From contig JANTQA010000060.1 of the NCBI GenBank assembly GCA_027625915.1, positions 4,712,001 to 4,776,000 on the forward strand: a DNA stretch of 64,000 nucleotides, read 5' to 3'. Position numbers and translations under genes: made by a program. Below are positions 1-9,946 of this stretch, in pieces (position 1 is the stretch's first letter; every line of letters starts with the position of its first letter). This DNA is from Anaeramoeba flamelloides (lineage: Eukaryota; Metamonada; Anaeramoebidae). The notes beneath the pieces are model-generated. The model saw only the letters and a program-made list of their open reading frames with translations. It did no database searches and was not told where the DNA came from.

Positions 1-104
1 AAATTGTAAAAAAAATAATTACAAATTTTGTGCCTTAATTTGAGATTTTTTATGTGCCTTAAATTTAGTTGTAAGTTTGTGCCTTAAAAGTGAAACTGAC
101 TGTA
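1..104. mobile_element. Palindromic MITE, copy A (right half)
   Basis: Right half of the roughly 200-bp foldback element found seven more times in this window. The arm reads as repeated blocks of 'gtgccttaaattt' type and ends in CTGACTGTA. The left half lies outside the window or is lost. It abuts the LINE fragment that follows. Confidence 0.8.
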
Positions 105-583
105 GTTGGAAAGTTCAACAATATCTAAAAATTATAAAACAACAAAATTGCAATTTCAAACAACAAATATATTTAAACTGGAAAGCTTCAAAAACAATTC
201 TAAAATTTCGAAATTTTACTAATTGTTTAAATAGGTACACTTATGTAACAAGTAAAAATAAAAATAAAAATTGTGATTTATGTAAATAAAAGTTAAATAT
301 TGATATCATTGAAGATTTCGATCATTTTTTATGGGACTGTCCGGCCTATAAAATAAATCGAAAAATCTGGATATCTGAATTTTTTGAAAAAAAAAAAAAA
401 ATTAATAATATCGGAGATATTATTAATAAAAAGAATTCATCATATATATTATCATTAGTAAGTGATAATAAAATTTGTGATTCTTTAACAAAATTTCTAA
501 AAAAAGTTTAGAAATTAGGGCACACAGGAGAAAAACAATTTTCTCTCTTCAAAAATAAAAAAAAAATATATAAAAAAAAAAGA
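105..583 (+). mobile_element. LINE-like non-LTR retrotransposon, 3' fragment 1
   Basis: The translation in the frame of 'aattgtgatttatgt' gives NCDLC, then after one stop DHFLWDCP followed by an Arg/Trp-rich stretch. This is the Cx2C...Hx4C knuckle that closes many LINE reverse-transcriptase proteins. The reading runs to about position 510. The element then ends in a short tail, 'ctctcttcaaaaat', and an A-rich stretch near 550-583. Two relatives at 33.4 and 37.9 kb share the protein remnant and the tail. Only the C-terminus is present, as expected for 5'-truncated insertions. It carries at least one stop and is not coding-competent. Confidence 0.65.
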
Positions 584-1375
584 ATAATGTTTTTTTCAGT
601 ATTTAAATATTAAAGAGTTAATATTCGAGAAGTTTCTATTTTTTATTAAATAATACAAATAATATTATTATGGTTTAAATCTTTAAATTTGGTTAAAGAA
701 GTTAAAAAAAAATGATAATTATTTATTGTAAATCAAAGTTAAAAATGTTAAGAATTTATTGTTCTAAAATATTTAATCAGTTTTTTGAGACAATTGAACA
801 ATGTACTAAGAATGTGATTTACTTTCAATGGTAAAACAGTTTACACATGGACTAATCCATGGAGACTCTAATCACCTAATAACCGTTTTTATGGTAATTT
901 TTTTATTCTGTTATTTGAATTATAAATGGTCAAAAGTTTTCTGTTATTTTTTTTTTGTTGTTGAAAAAGTTTAAATTATGTTCTAATTACCCTTAAAATT
1001 AAATTCCATTTTAGTTATTTAAGCGTAAAATCATTGATTTCATGATTATCAATTAATGAAAATAATTTCAAATGTCTTTTTTTAAAATTAATTCAATAAA
1101 ATTTATTTTTTTCAATTTTTTATGGAATATTAATCTATATTTTTCATAGAAAGTAATATGCCTAAAAATGGTCACTATATTTGAGTTTATTTCTTATTTT
1201 TATATTTTAATCATAACGGAAAAAAATTATTTGAATTTTTATCTATTGAATACCTAGTAATACATATACAAGAAGTTGGTAAATGAACTGAATTTTAGAA
1301 TTATTGAAATTGATAAAAATTTAAATATTTTTGTGTTTTAAATAAATAATTTTGATTTTTAATTATTGTTAAATA
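584..1375. other. Spacer, no gene seen
   Basis: AT-rich sequence with homopolymer runs. I see no conserved open frame, splice-linked exon, RNA gene or clear repeat. Confidence 0.5.
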
Positions 1376-1660
1376 TTTTTGCGGAGTGTCGTAAAGTGAC
1401 GCCCAGTTTTGTAAATTGTCTAGGTTTTTTTTTTTTAATTTTAAGAAATAAAATGAAAATTTGAAGAAATTTTCTTTTAATTTCTTAAAGTAGAAAAAAT
1501 ACTGGTCGTTTTCCAAAATTAAAAAAATTGGGTAAAACCAGATGTTTTACTCTATTCTTTTACGTTCTCTAAAATATAACGTGGTTTTATTTTAATTTGA
1601 GAAATTAAAAGAAAATTTCTTCAAATTTTCATTTGATTTCTTAAATTTTAAAAAAAAAAC
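1376..1660. repeat. Hairpin-rich LINE-tail module, copy 1
   Basis: Starts with the 'gagtgtcgtaaagtg' phrase shared with modules at 33.9, 38.4 and 52.3 kb. Arms at about 1440-1490 and 1600-1650 are inverted copies of each other around a 'ttttactctattcttt' core. The other copies follow LINE 3' fragments; this one stands alone, so it may be a tail fragment. Confidence 0.5.
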
Positions 1661-2008
1661 TACGAAATTTCAAACTTTTCGAATACAACATCTCGTTAAA
1701 TTTATACTTACATATTTCAATTTTATGTTCATTAAATCTTTTGAATGTCAGTTATTTATTCTTTATTCTATGATTGAATTTTAATATTTATTTTAAATAA
1801 GGAAGAGATAAATTATTTAATTTTTTTTTTGAATTTGAATTTTTTTTTATTGAACGAAATCACCATATTTTCAATTCTGAATTCAGTTTTGTAAATAAGA
1901 ATTGGTGTATTTCTGTTTATTTTGCAAATTTCAATAATGGTTGTATTAATCCAAGAATTTAAATAATTTATTGTTTTTATTTCATAAATAAAAAAATTTC
2001 TAACCCAC

Positions 2009-2208
2009 ACAGTCAGTTTCACTTTTAAGGCACAAAATTTCTACGAAATTTAAGTCACAAAAAAATCTCAAATTAAGGCACAATTTTTTGGAATTTTAAT
2101 TTTCTCAAATTATTTTACTAGAATTTGAATTTTGTACCTTAATTTGAGATTTTTTTTGTGCCTTAAATTTCGTAGAAAGTTTGTGTCTTAAAAGTGAAAC
2201 TGACTGTA
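2009..2208. mobile_element. Palindromic MITE, copy B
   Basis: Complete foldback element: ACAGTCAGTTTCACTTTTAA at the left is mirrored by TTAAAAGTGAAACTGACTGT at the right. The arms are long runs of 'aaggcacaaa' blocks with a short AT-rich centre. There is no room for a transposase, so it is non-autonomous. Confidence 0.85.
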
Positions 2209-2257
2209 GTTAATTTACTAAATAAAAAATATTGAAATATTTTTTTTTTCAACTGTT

Positions 2258-2458
2258 ACAATCATTTTCAAATTTAAGGCACAAACTTTCAATGAAATTT
2301 AAGACACAATAAAAGGTCAAATTAAGGCACAAAATTCAGATTCTAGTAAAATAATTTGTGTCAAAAAAAAATTCCAAATTTTGTGCCTTAATTTGAGATT
2401 TTTATTGTGCCTTAAATTTCGTTGAAAGTTTGTGCCTTATATTTGAAACTGAAAGTAT
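2258..2458. mobile_element. Palindromic MITE, copy C (diverged ends)
   Basis: The internal 'ttaaggcacaaactttcaa' arms are well preserved on both sides. The outer termini have decayed (no ACAGTCAG at the left, 'aaactgaaagta' at the right), so this copy looks older than its neighbours at 2009 and 2861. Confidence 0.75.
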
Positions 2459-2860
2459 ACAGAAAATTATTATTAAATAAATATTTCGAGTTATTAAATG
2501 TTTCTTTTGATTTTTTTAAAATATAAACTATATGTGAAATTTTATCTAAATAAATACTGAAATATTTAATTTATCAAAAGTATTTTGATAAAACTATTTT
2601 ATATTTATTAGGTTTAATCCCAAATTGGATGATAATTTCATATATTAATATTAATTTTTGATTTACTTGAATTTTATTTCCCTATCTAATTAGTATTAAA
2701 TCATTTATAAACATTTGACAATGATTTGTTAATGCGATAATTTATAATATTAGAAAATGGGGAATGGGAGCAAATGAAATAGGATATAATGTGTCTCACT
2801 GAAATATACCAAGTAATTCTCCTAGATAATACTTGATTAAAATTTTTTTGATAAATATTA

Positions 2861-3060
2861 ACAGTCAGTTCCACTTTTAAGGCAAAAACTTTCAACGAAA
2901 TTTAAGACACATTAAAAATCTCAAATTAAGGCACAAAATTCAGATTCTAGTAAAATAAATTGTAAAAAACAACAATTATCAATTTTGTGCTTTAATTTGA
3001 GATTTTTATTGTGTCTTAAATTTCGTTGAAAGTTTGTGCCTTAAAAGTGGAACTGACTGT
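2861..3060. mobile_element. Palindromic MITE, copy D
   Basis: Complete element with ACAGTCAGTTCCACTTTTAA at the left and its inverse at the right, with the same arm blocks as copies B and E. Confidence 0.85.
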
Positions 3061-3344
3061 ATAATAAATTTTTTATTTTCTATTTCTAATTATTTTTAAA
3101 TTAATTGAATCAAAAAAATAGCTATATAAATCAGGAAAATATACGTTTTCTCATTTTTATTTCCATTATTTGATTTTATCTTATTATAAGTATTTTAAGA
3201 AATTTAAGACTGTAATTCGAGGTTTCATATTTTTTTTCGAAAACCAAATTATGGCTTTTGAATAAATTCCCTACAAGGTTCAATTAGATTATTAAAGATT
3301 TTTAAGAAATAATTTTTGTTAACTTTGATTTATTGAAATTGGTC

Positions 3345-3545
3345 TACAGTCAGTTTCACTTTTAAGGCACAAACTTTCAACGAAATTTAAGGCACATAAA
3401 AAATCTCGAATTAAAGCACAAAATTCAAATTCTAGTAAAAATAAATTGTAAAAAAAAAAATTGCAAATTTTGTGCCTTAATTTGAGATTTTTTTGTGCCT
3501 TAAATTTCGTTGAAAGTTTGTGCCTTAAAAGTGAAACTGACTGTA
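3345..3545. mobile_element. Palindromic MITE, copy E
   Basis: Complete copy flanked by TA on each side (TACAGTCAG...CTGACTGTA). TA plus CAGT ends resemble Tc1/mariner-derived MITEs. That assignment is by family knowledge; no transposase is present. Confidence 0.85.
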
Positions 3546-3793
3546 TTAGCTAAAGCTATAATTTCAATTCCTTTTTTATAAATAAATAAAATTAGATTTT
3601 TTTTTTCTAAATAATAACATTCTTTTTAGGGTTAATTAACCACTTTTTAAAAATTTTTTGAATTCTAATAAGATATTTTTTAATAAATTTTAATAATCAA
3701 CTGTGTATAAATCAGTGAAATTTCCTCCATTGATAATATAGTAAAATACTCAATTTTTTTAAAATCCTTTTACTGATTTAGTTTTTTAAATTT

Positions 3794-4065
3794 TTAAGGA
3801 CTATTCGAATTTTATGCTCTGTGAGGGTTGAAATACCATACAATAAATGGGGAAACTGGTTAAAAAGTTATAGGTTTTACTCAGAGTTAAAATATTGCAA
3901 TTTTTGGAATCATTAACGATTTGATTGACAATTACAAAAATATTTTGAGATCCAAAAATTGCAATATTTTGACTCTGAGTAAAACCTATAACTTTTTAAC
4001 CAGTTTCCCCATTTATTGTATGGTATTTCAACCCTCACAGAGCATAAAATTCGAATAGTCCTTAA
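3794..4065. repeat. Near-perfect long hairpin (115-bp arms)
   Basis: Left arm 3794-3908 and right arm 3951-4065 are reverse complements with one difference noticed by eye (gagtTaaaa versus gagtCaaaa), around a 42-bp spacer. The ends read TTAAGGACTATTCG...CGAATAGTCCTTAA. The spacer has no coding capacity. It looks like a very young foldback element; no second copy was recognised in the window. Confidence 0.9.
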
Positions 4066-4079
4066 GATTGTTTGCAATA

Positions 4080-4260
4080 TTTTCAATTGGACAAAAATTT
4101 TTTCACTTACTTTTTCCTATTTTTCTTTAATAAATGGAGCTTTTTAAAGGAAAATAAGGTTATAATTTGTGATCTCTATTTGAAAAGGGAAAGCGAAAGT
4201 GAAGTGAAATTTTTGTACATTTAGAATTCAAATACAAGTAGAAAAAAAAAAATTCTCAAA
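4080..4260. repeat. Partial copy of the CAGTC-ended repeat family
   Basis: The segments 'ttttcacttactttttcc' and 'gaaagtgaagtgaaattttt' form an inverted pair with a 'tgtgatctctatttgaaaa' core. The same core lies inside the complete element at 58711-59385. Only the internal hairpin is visible here. Confidence 0.4.
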
Positions 4261-4420
4261 AAGTTCTTTATTTATTTAAATTGCATATTTTTAAAATCTT
4301 TGATAGATTGTATTTTTATTTAATCTCTGAAAGATAAACTTCCAACGAGATAATAGTCTTGATTTTTTTTCTTCAACTTTTTTTTTGGAACCTTTGTTCA
4401 TTGAAATTGAAAATAAAATT

Positions 4421-5335
4421 ACAGTGAACAAAATAATAGTATCGCTACAACTCTAATCCTTGATTCAAAATAAAATCCGTTTTTTTTTTCTTCTTGTTCC
4501 CAAGTCAAATCCTATTCAATAACCAATAGTAGACATAAAATAAAACTCTATTTTGAGATCATTCCTGATGTTTTTAATACTTGTCTCAAAACAATGTGTA
4601 CAGAAAAATATATTCTGTGTTTCAAAATAAAAAGTGTATTTTTTTTGTTATAGAAGACCTATACATTAACCTATCAAAGAAGCTGGTAACAAACCTTAAG
4701 TAAATATGATATTGGTTTCTTAAAGTTCTATTATTTCAAAAGAAATTTTTAAAAATAAAGGATCAAATTGAAAAGTTTCTGAAAAATAGAGAGAATTTTT
4801 GAGTAAAAATGTAAATCAAAAATAAATGGAAAAATTACAAAAATTGTGAATATTAAGAAAAATTTTCAACGAATAGCATAAAGAAATTTATAATTTCCTC
4901 ATAATATCCATGGGTTTACCTTCAAAGTTGATTTTTACTTAGGTATACTATTCGGTAGTGTCTTGGATTTAATATTATAAGAATAAGAAAAAAAAAACGG
5001 ATTTTATTTTGAAAAACGAATTAGAGTTGTTGGGAACGCATTGTTTTGATCACTGTTTTGTTTTATTGTCTTTATGCAATTTGTTGAAAATTTTTCTTGA
5101 TATTCACAATTTTTAAAATTTTTCATCATTTCTCAGTATTTGAGAAATCTTTTGTTTTTGTGATGATAAAATTTTCTCAATTGGATCCTTTATTTTAAAA
5201 ATTTCTTTTGAAATAATAGAACTTTAAGAAACCAAACCATATTTTTTTTTAATGTTTATTATCAATTTCTTTGATCGGTTCACGTTTAGGTCTTCAATAA
5301 CAAAAAAAAAACACTTTTTCTTTTGAAACACAATT
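4421..5335. mobile_element. Tc1-like-ended element with nested inverted duplication
   Basis: ACAGTGAACAAAATAATAG at 4421 is mirrored by a right end 'attgttttgatcactg' finishing near 5055, with about 60 bp of terminal inverted repeat that includes 'aaaataaaatccgttttt'. The interior 4615-4876 is repeated in inverse orientation just outside the right end (5072-5335), so two copies seem to have collided head to head. A related copy lies at about 42335-42802. No transposase frame is visible. Confidence 0.65.
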
Positions 5336-5715
5336 TAAAACTTTTCAACAAGAATTATTTTGTCAACTGTAAAGCGAAAAAAAGATCTTGAGAAGAGATA
5401 ATTCTGTCATGAGGTAAAGGTTGTGATTTGAATTATGATCTGTACTGTTGAGTATATTTATTTTATATTGATTGAGCTTTACTGAGATAGATTTTGCAAA
5501 TCGTAATCTTATTTTGGAAAGGTACATGATTTTTTAAAAAAAAGTAAACAATGATTTCACCAAAGTTACCTAAAAAGAAAAAAACATTTCAATTGGAAAT
5601 TTAAAGGAAGAAGGGTGTCTAGTATTTTTCAGCAATGTTTCCAAACAGGTAAGGTTGATGAGAAAAAACTAAATTCAACGATTTGTGTTTTATTTTCTTT
5701 TACCTAAACATCAAA

Positions 5716-6891
5716 ATGATCAAAACTTTGTTGGCCTTTAATAATTTTAAAGACTCTATAACTGCACAACAAGTTGGTGTTACAGTTTCAAAGGTACTTA
5801 CAAAAGCATTACCTTGGATCAACGTCCAAAGTGAGAATATGCCAGTTAGCGATGGAGGAGATCGCTTTCTCGAAACGCTTGAGGAATCGCTCTCTTTAGA
5901 GATCCTCAAAGAGCGTGTTGTGGGCCCACTTGGCGAGCCAATTGAGAGTGTTTATGGGATGTCGCGCAAGTTTCCTGAGATCGCTGTTGTTGAGATGGCA
6001 AAGGCATCCGGATTGGAGTTGATCCCAAAGCATTTAAGGGATCCTTTGGAGACGACCACATACGGGACAGGGCAATTGATTAAATTTGCCATCGAGAAAG
6101 GTGCCAAAAAAATTTTGATTGGGATTGGTGGTAGCGCCACTAACGATGCTGGCTTGGGTGCGTTGCAAGCTTTAGGCTTAAAGATCGAAGGCGAAAGGAT
6201 TACCTCAGACTATTTTACAGGAAGGGATCTCAATTTTGTTACCGATTTGCACTTCCCAACCAAGCATTTGTATGACGACATTGAATTCCAAATCTCGTGT
6301 GATGTCAAAAACCCCTTTTTAGGCGTTGACGGTGCGGTTAATGTTTATTCTGAACAAAAGGGCGCAACACAACCATGGATGAAAAGCCGTTTAGAGGGCG
6401 GCCTGAAGAACATCCATGATTTGCTTTTGAAAAAAACCCAGGTGAATGTCCAAAACATACCCGGCACTGGCGCTGCAGGTGGGTTTCCAGCAGCGTTTTT
6501 AGGCTTTACAAACACCAAGCTTGAATCTGGTATCAAGCTTGTCTCCAAAATGCTTGATCTGGAAAATAAGCTCAAAAACTCGGATATAATTTTCACTGGT
6601 GAAGGGAAACTTGACTCGCAAACAGAATACGGAAAGGCAATCTCTTATCTTATGGATCTATGTGAAAAGTATGACAAGCCACTTGTTTGTCTATGTGGAC
6701 ATATCGAAGATGGTGTCAAAATGAGGCGTGACAACTGGCAAGCTCATAGAATGTTAGATGTGTGTGATTTTCATACATCAATGAATAACCCCACTTATTG
6801 CTTGGAAAAATTGATCATGGATAGAGTGTATAATTTCCCTTTAATTAAAAATATTGTAAAGTCGAGAAAAGAATCCAAGAACGAGAAATAA
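5716..6891 (+). CDS. Glycerate kinase, bacterial GarK/GlxK family
   Basis: Enzyme that phosphorylates glycerate with ATP, feeding it to glycolysis or serine metabolism; probably cytosolic, as no targeting peptide is visible. The 391-residue product covers the whole family length. Visible motifs are FNNFKDS at the N-terminus, PVSDGGD, MAKASGLELIPK, TTYGTGQLI, GIGGSATNDAGLGALQALG (about residues 134-152), EQKGATQPWM, GTGAAGGFPAAFLGF and FTGEGKLDSQTEYGKAI (about 293). The start is the ATG at 5716: it gives the family N-terminus, and the frame upstream has no ATG. The gene has no intron and is visibly richer in G and C than everything around it, with balanced codon use. The family is typical of bacteria, so lateral acquisition is likely (inference). 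The stop overlaps an AATAAA. Identification is firm; substrate stereochemistry cannot be read. Confidence 0.93.
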   Translation: MIKTLLAFNNFKDSITAQQVGVTVSKVLTKALPWINVQSENMPVSDGGDRFLETLEESLSLEILKERVVGPLGEPIESVYGMSRKFPEIAVVEMAKASGLELIPKHLRDPLETTTYGTGQLIKFAIEKGAKKILIGIGGSATNDAGLGALQALGLKIEGERITSDYFTGRDLNFVTDLHFPTKHLYDDIEFQISCDVKNPFLGVDGAVNVYSEQKGATQPWMKSRLEGGLKNIHDLLLKKTQVNVQNIPGTGAAGGFPAAFLGFTNTKLESGIKLVSKMLDLENKLKNSDIIFTGEGKLDSQTEYGKAISYLMDLCEKYDKPLVCLCGHIEDGVKMRRDNWQAHRMLDVCDFHTSMNNPTYCLEKLIMDRVYNFPLIKNIVKSRKESKNEK

Positions 6892-7749
6892 AATATTTTC
6901 TTATTTTTTATTAGTTTTGCTTTTTTTGAAAAAAAATTACATTTTTCATAAAATAGTCACAAAAGTCTTTTGACAAGATCTATTTGTATAAAATGAATTA
7001 GGGCTCAAAAATTCCAATATAGATTTTTTTTTTACATTTTCAAGATCAGTCATCTTTTGAGGTATTATTTTTGCTAATATTCATTAAGAGAAAGAAATTA
7101 GAGAAAATGAATTATTCAACAGAAATTCCAGAATAAATGATTTTTTTAAATTTTCAAAATCTGTAGTCTTTTTCAGTAATGTTTTTGATGAATACGAATT
7201 ACTGAACAGAACTGACAAAAATTTCTGAATATGGACGATGGAACAAAAATTACATAAAATGAATTAGAAAGAGAAATTCCCAAATAGATGATTTTTTAAA
7301 ATTAATAAGATTAAAAAGATTAAAAAAGTTAATATTTTTTTGTAACAAAAGAACAAAAAGATCAAAAAAATCAATAAAGTATTTTTATTTAAAAAATTGA
7401 AACTAAACAGATCAAAAAATTAGAGTTTTGGCTTTCATTATTTCTTTTTCTGATTCTAATCATTAGTATCATGATTTATTAAGAGATATCATTTTTTATC
7501 GAATTTTTAGTATTCACAAATACTTCGTTTTATATGGGATATGATAAAATAAATAAGTATTTTTATTTACTTTTTTCTCAAATCTCAAACTATTTTCTTA
7601 TTTCTAGAAATTATTTTCTTAGGAAAACTGTTTCTTCTCTTAAATTTTTCTGTTTATTGGGTTTTCTAATATGTGTTATTAATGTAAATTCTTTTTGTTT
7701 ACCATTTTTGCTTTAAACTGTCATGTGTACAGTCTTCCCAAATCTCTGG
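6892..7749. other. Spacer, no gene seen
   Basis: AT-rich sequence after the glycerate kinase. Imperfect local repetition of 'aaattcccaaatagatga'-like phrases is seen at 7120-7290, but no gene. Confidence 0.4.
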
Positions 7750-8113
7750 TGAAATTTTTTCAATATCAAATTTTGATATTGATACCGAATTTTAAATCTA
7801 AGAATATAAGAATATTAAAGCTTTATATTGAAAAAAAAATTATTTCCTAAATGATCCCATATTAAAGAATTTTTTTTGATACTCAAAAACTAAATTTTCA
7901 GATCCCAAAATAACTCTAAAGATCTAAAATTGGTTGAGAAACCACATAAAATTTACTCTTAAAAAAATGAATTTTTTTTGATCAGATCAGTAGATTATAT
8001 TTCATCTCAACTCATTTATTGTAAAAAGTATATTCAACAGAAAGTTTATTATTCTTATATTCTTAGATTTGTAAATCAGTATCAATATCAAATTTTGATA
8101 TTGAAAAAAGTTC
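7750..8113. mobile_element. Short terminal-inverted-repeat element
   Basis: The left arm at about 7752-7810 contains 'caatatcaaattttgatatt' and 'aatctaagaatataagaat'; the right arm at about 8050-8112 carries their reverse complements in mirrored order. The centre is non-coding. Family not recognised; single copy in this window. Confidence 0.6.
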
Positions 8114-9634
8114 TCGGTAGCCTTTGAACAGTTGTAAATCAAAAATATATTAAAAATTGTATTTTGGAACAGAAATAATATAATATCATTTTCTGAATGA
8201 AAAAAAAGGTTAAATATACTCCATATCATAAAATATCTAACACTGATTAAATATAACAATTTTAAATAAAAAATTCTAATCTTAAAAAAATCTTGGAATA
8301 TATTTTTATTTTCTTATGGTATTTTCTGTTTCTAAATGGTAAATTAAATCAAACGATATTTCATTGTTTGGGGATTTTTTTTTTATTCATATTGAAATGA
8401 CATATAATCCCTATTATTGGAAAATATTGTAATTTTGGTTTTTTTAAAAGATATTTAAAAAAAATAAAGAATTTAAATTGCATTTTTGCTGTTTTAAATC
8501 CAATAAAAATTCAAAAAAAAAAATTAATTGTTAAATTTTTAAACTAAAATTATTTGATAAATATTTTCTTGTTAAATTTTTAATATAACCAATATCCGAT
8601 TCAGGGTGGATTTTATTTTCAATTAAGGTTAAAATAATAAATTACAACTCAATTTTTTCTTTTGGTTATGAAAATTCTTGAAGAAAATTATTATTTCGTA
8701 AAGGAAGTATAAATTATTTATTATTAGATAGAAAATAGATGATTTTTATCATAATTTATATAAGGTATTTCAAAAAAAAATCTAAGCCAAATTTTGAAAT
8801 TAGTTACAAAATTTATTATTATTTTCTTTTTTCATTTATCTTTCAAAAAATAAAATGATTACAAAATATTTTTATTTATTAATCTATATTGGCGATTATC
8901 TCTTAATATTTTAGTAAAATATCATTATTTTTCAAAAAAAAAACAATTAAATATGATTTTTTTCTGAACAAAAATCTGTCCTATTTTTTAAATTAGGTTT
9001 ATATATTTTTTTTATTTTATAAAGAATAGTCTTTGTAAGTGGATATATTCATACCCGGTAATATCAGATTAAGTGAAATATTAATAATGATTGAATTGGA
9101 ATATTATATGCATTTCAAAATATAATCTAAAAACCATTTCCAAAAAATGTAAGAAAAATTCTATTTTTATTGGTTTAATAGAATATAGTGATTTTCAATT
9201 AAAAGGTGGGTGGTGTTGAAAGAACATATATAATTATTAAACAATATAATAGATTTATAATTTTTCTCTTTTATTCTAAATTCTAGTAAGATTAGCCCTC
9301 TTAGGAAAACAATTTTTAGGATCAAAATGGAAAAAAAAATCATCAACTTTTCCACATAAAAAATATCAGCAACATCAAGATCCAGAAAATTTCATATTTT
9401 TTATCAGCTGTTATTGATTTTTAAAAAAAAAAATATCGAATATATTTATTTGTGAAGCTGAAAGCTTCTAAAAAAATATATTCAGATGTTTTTTTTTTTA
9501 AAAAGTAATAGCAAATGTTATTTTTTGTGGGCAAACAATATGAAAAAAATAAAAAAGACTAAAAACAAAAAACAAAATTTTTTTTTTATTTATTTTTCAT
9601 CCTTTGCGATCTTTAATGAAAATAGTTAGAAATG
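8114..9634. other. Spacer, no gene seen
   Basis: Very AT-rich and full of homopolymers. No supported exon, RNA or repeat was recognised on either strand. Confidence 0.4.
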
Positions 9635-9946
9635 TTAAAAACAGCAAATAAAAGAGATCTTCTTTTGTATTTTAATTTCTTTTAATATTTGTAACAAACT
9701 CTCATCTGATATTGGAACTTCGTCTGGTGAATCGTTGTTATCTGATTGGCAACTAAAAGAGTAAAATTTTGGACCATTAAACATCCCAATACAACAAACT
9801 TATAAATAAAAAAAAAATGTTTTGTTATTTTCTCTTTTTGAAATTCTGTCATTTCAATTATTTAAAAAAAAAAATAAAAATGAAACTGAATTTTTCCAAC
9901 TCCTTTTAAATGGTTGATTGTTTCGATTGCTACTCTTTTTTTGATC
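9635..9946 (-). CDS. Possible two-exon 3' end of an unrecognised gene
   Basis: On the minus strand, exon 9887-9946 (after 'ttgcttag') joins exon 9635-9752 (after 'ctcttttag') with compatible phase. The product reads RVAIETINHLKGVGKIH, then acidic and Ser-rich sequence with SPDEVPISDESLLQILK, and ends KISFICCF plus stop. Codon use here is more balanced than in the surrounding spacer. The donor would be GTTTCA, which is weak. No start or upstream exon was found and I do not recognise the family. It could be a decayed gene end or chance. Confidence 0.25.

Noticed and set aside
77-289. 70-codon open frame on the plus strand
   Set aside because: Lies across the MITE/LINE boundary; it is transposon sequence and starts within the MITE arm.
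3270-3290. B-box-like 'ggttcaatta' considered as a tRNA T-arm
   Set aside because: No CC closing pair and no cloverleaf partners nearby, unlike the 29-kb locus.
5647-5653. CAG/GTAAGG donor-like site just upstream of the glycerate kinase, suggesting a 5' UTR intron
   Set aside because: No acceptor AG with a pyrimidine tract lies between it and the ATG at 5716, so no intron can be supported.
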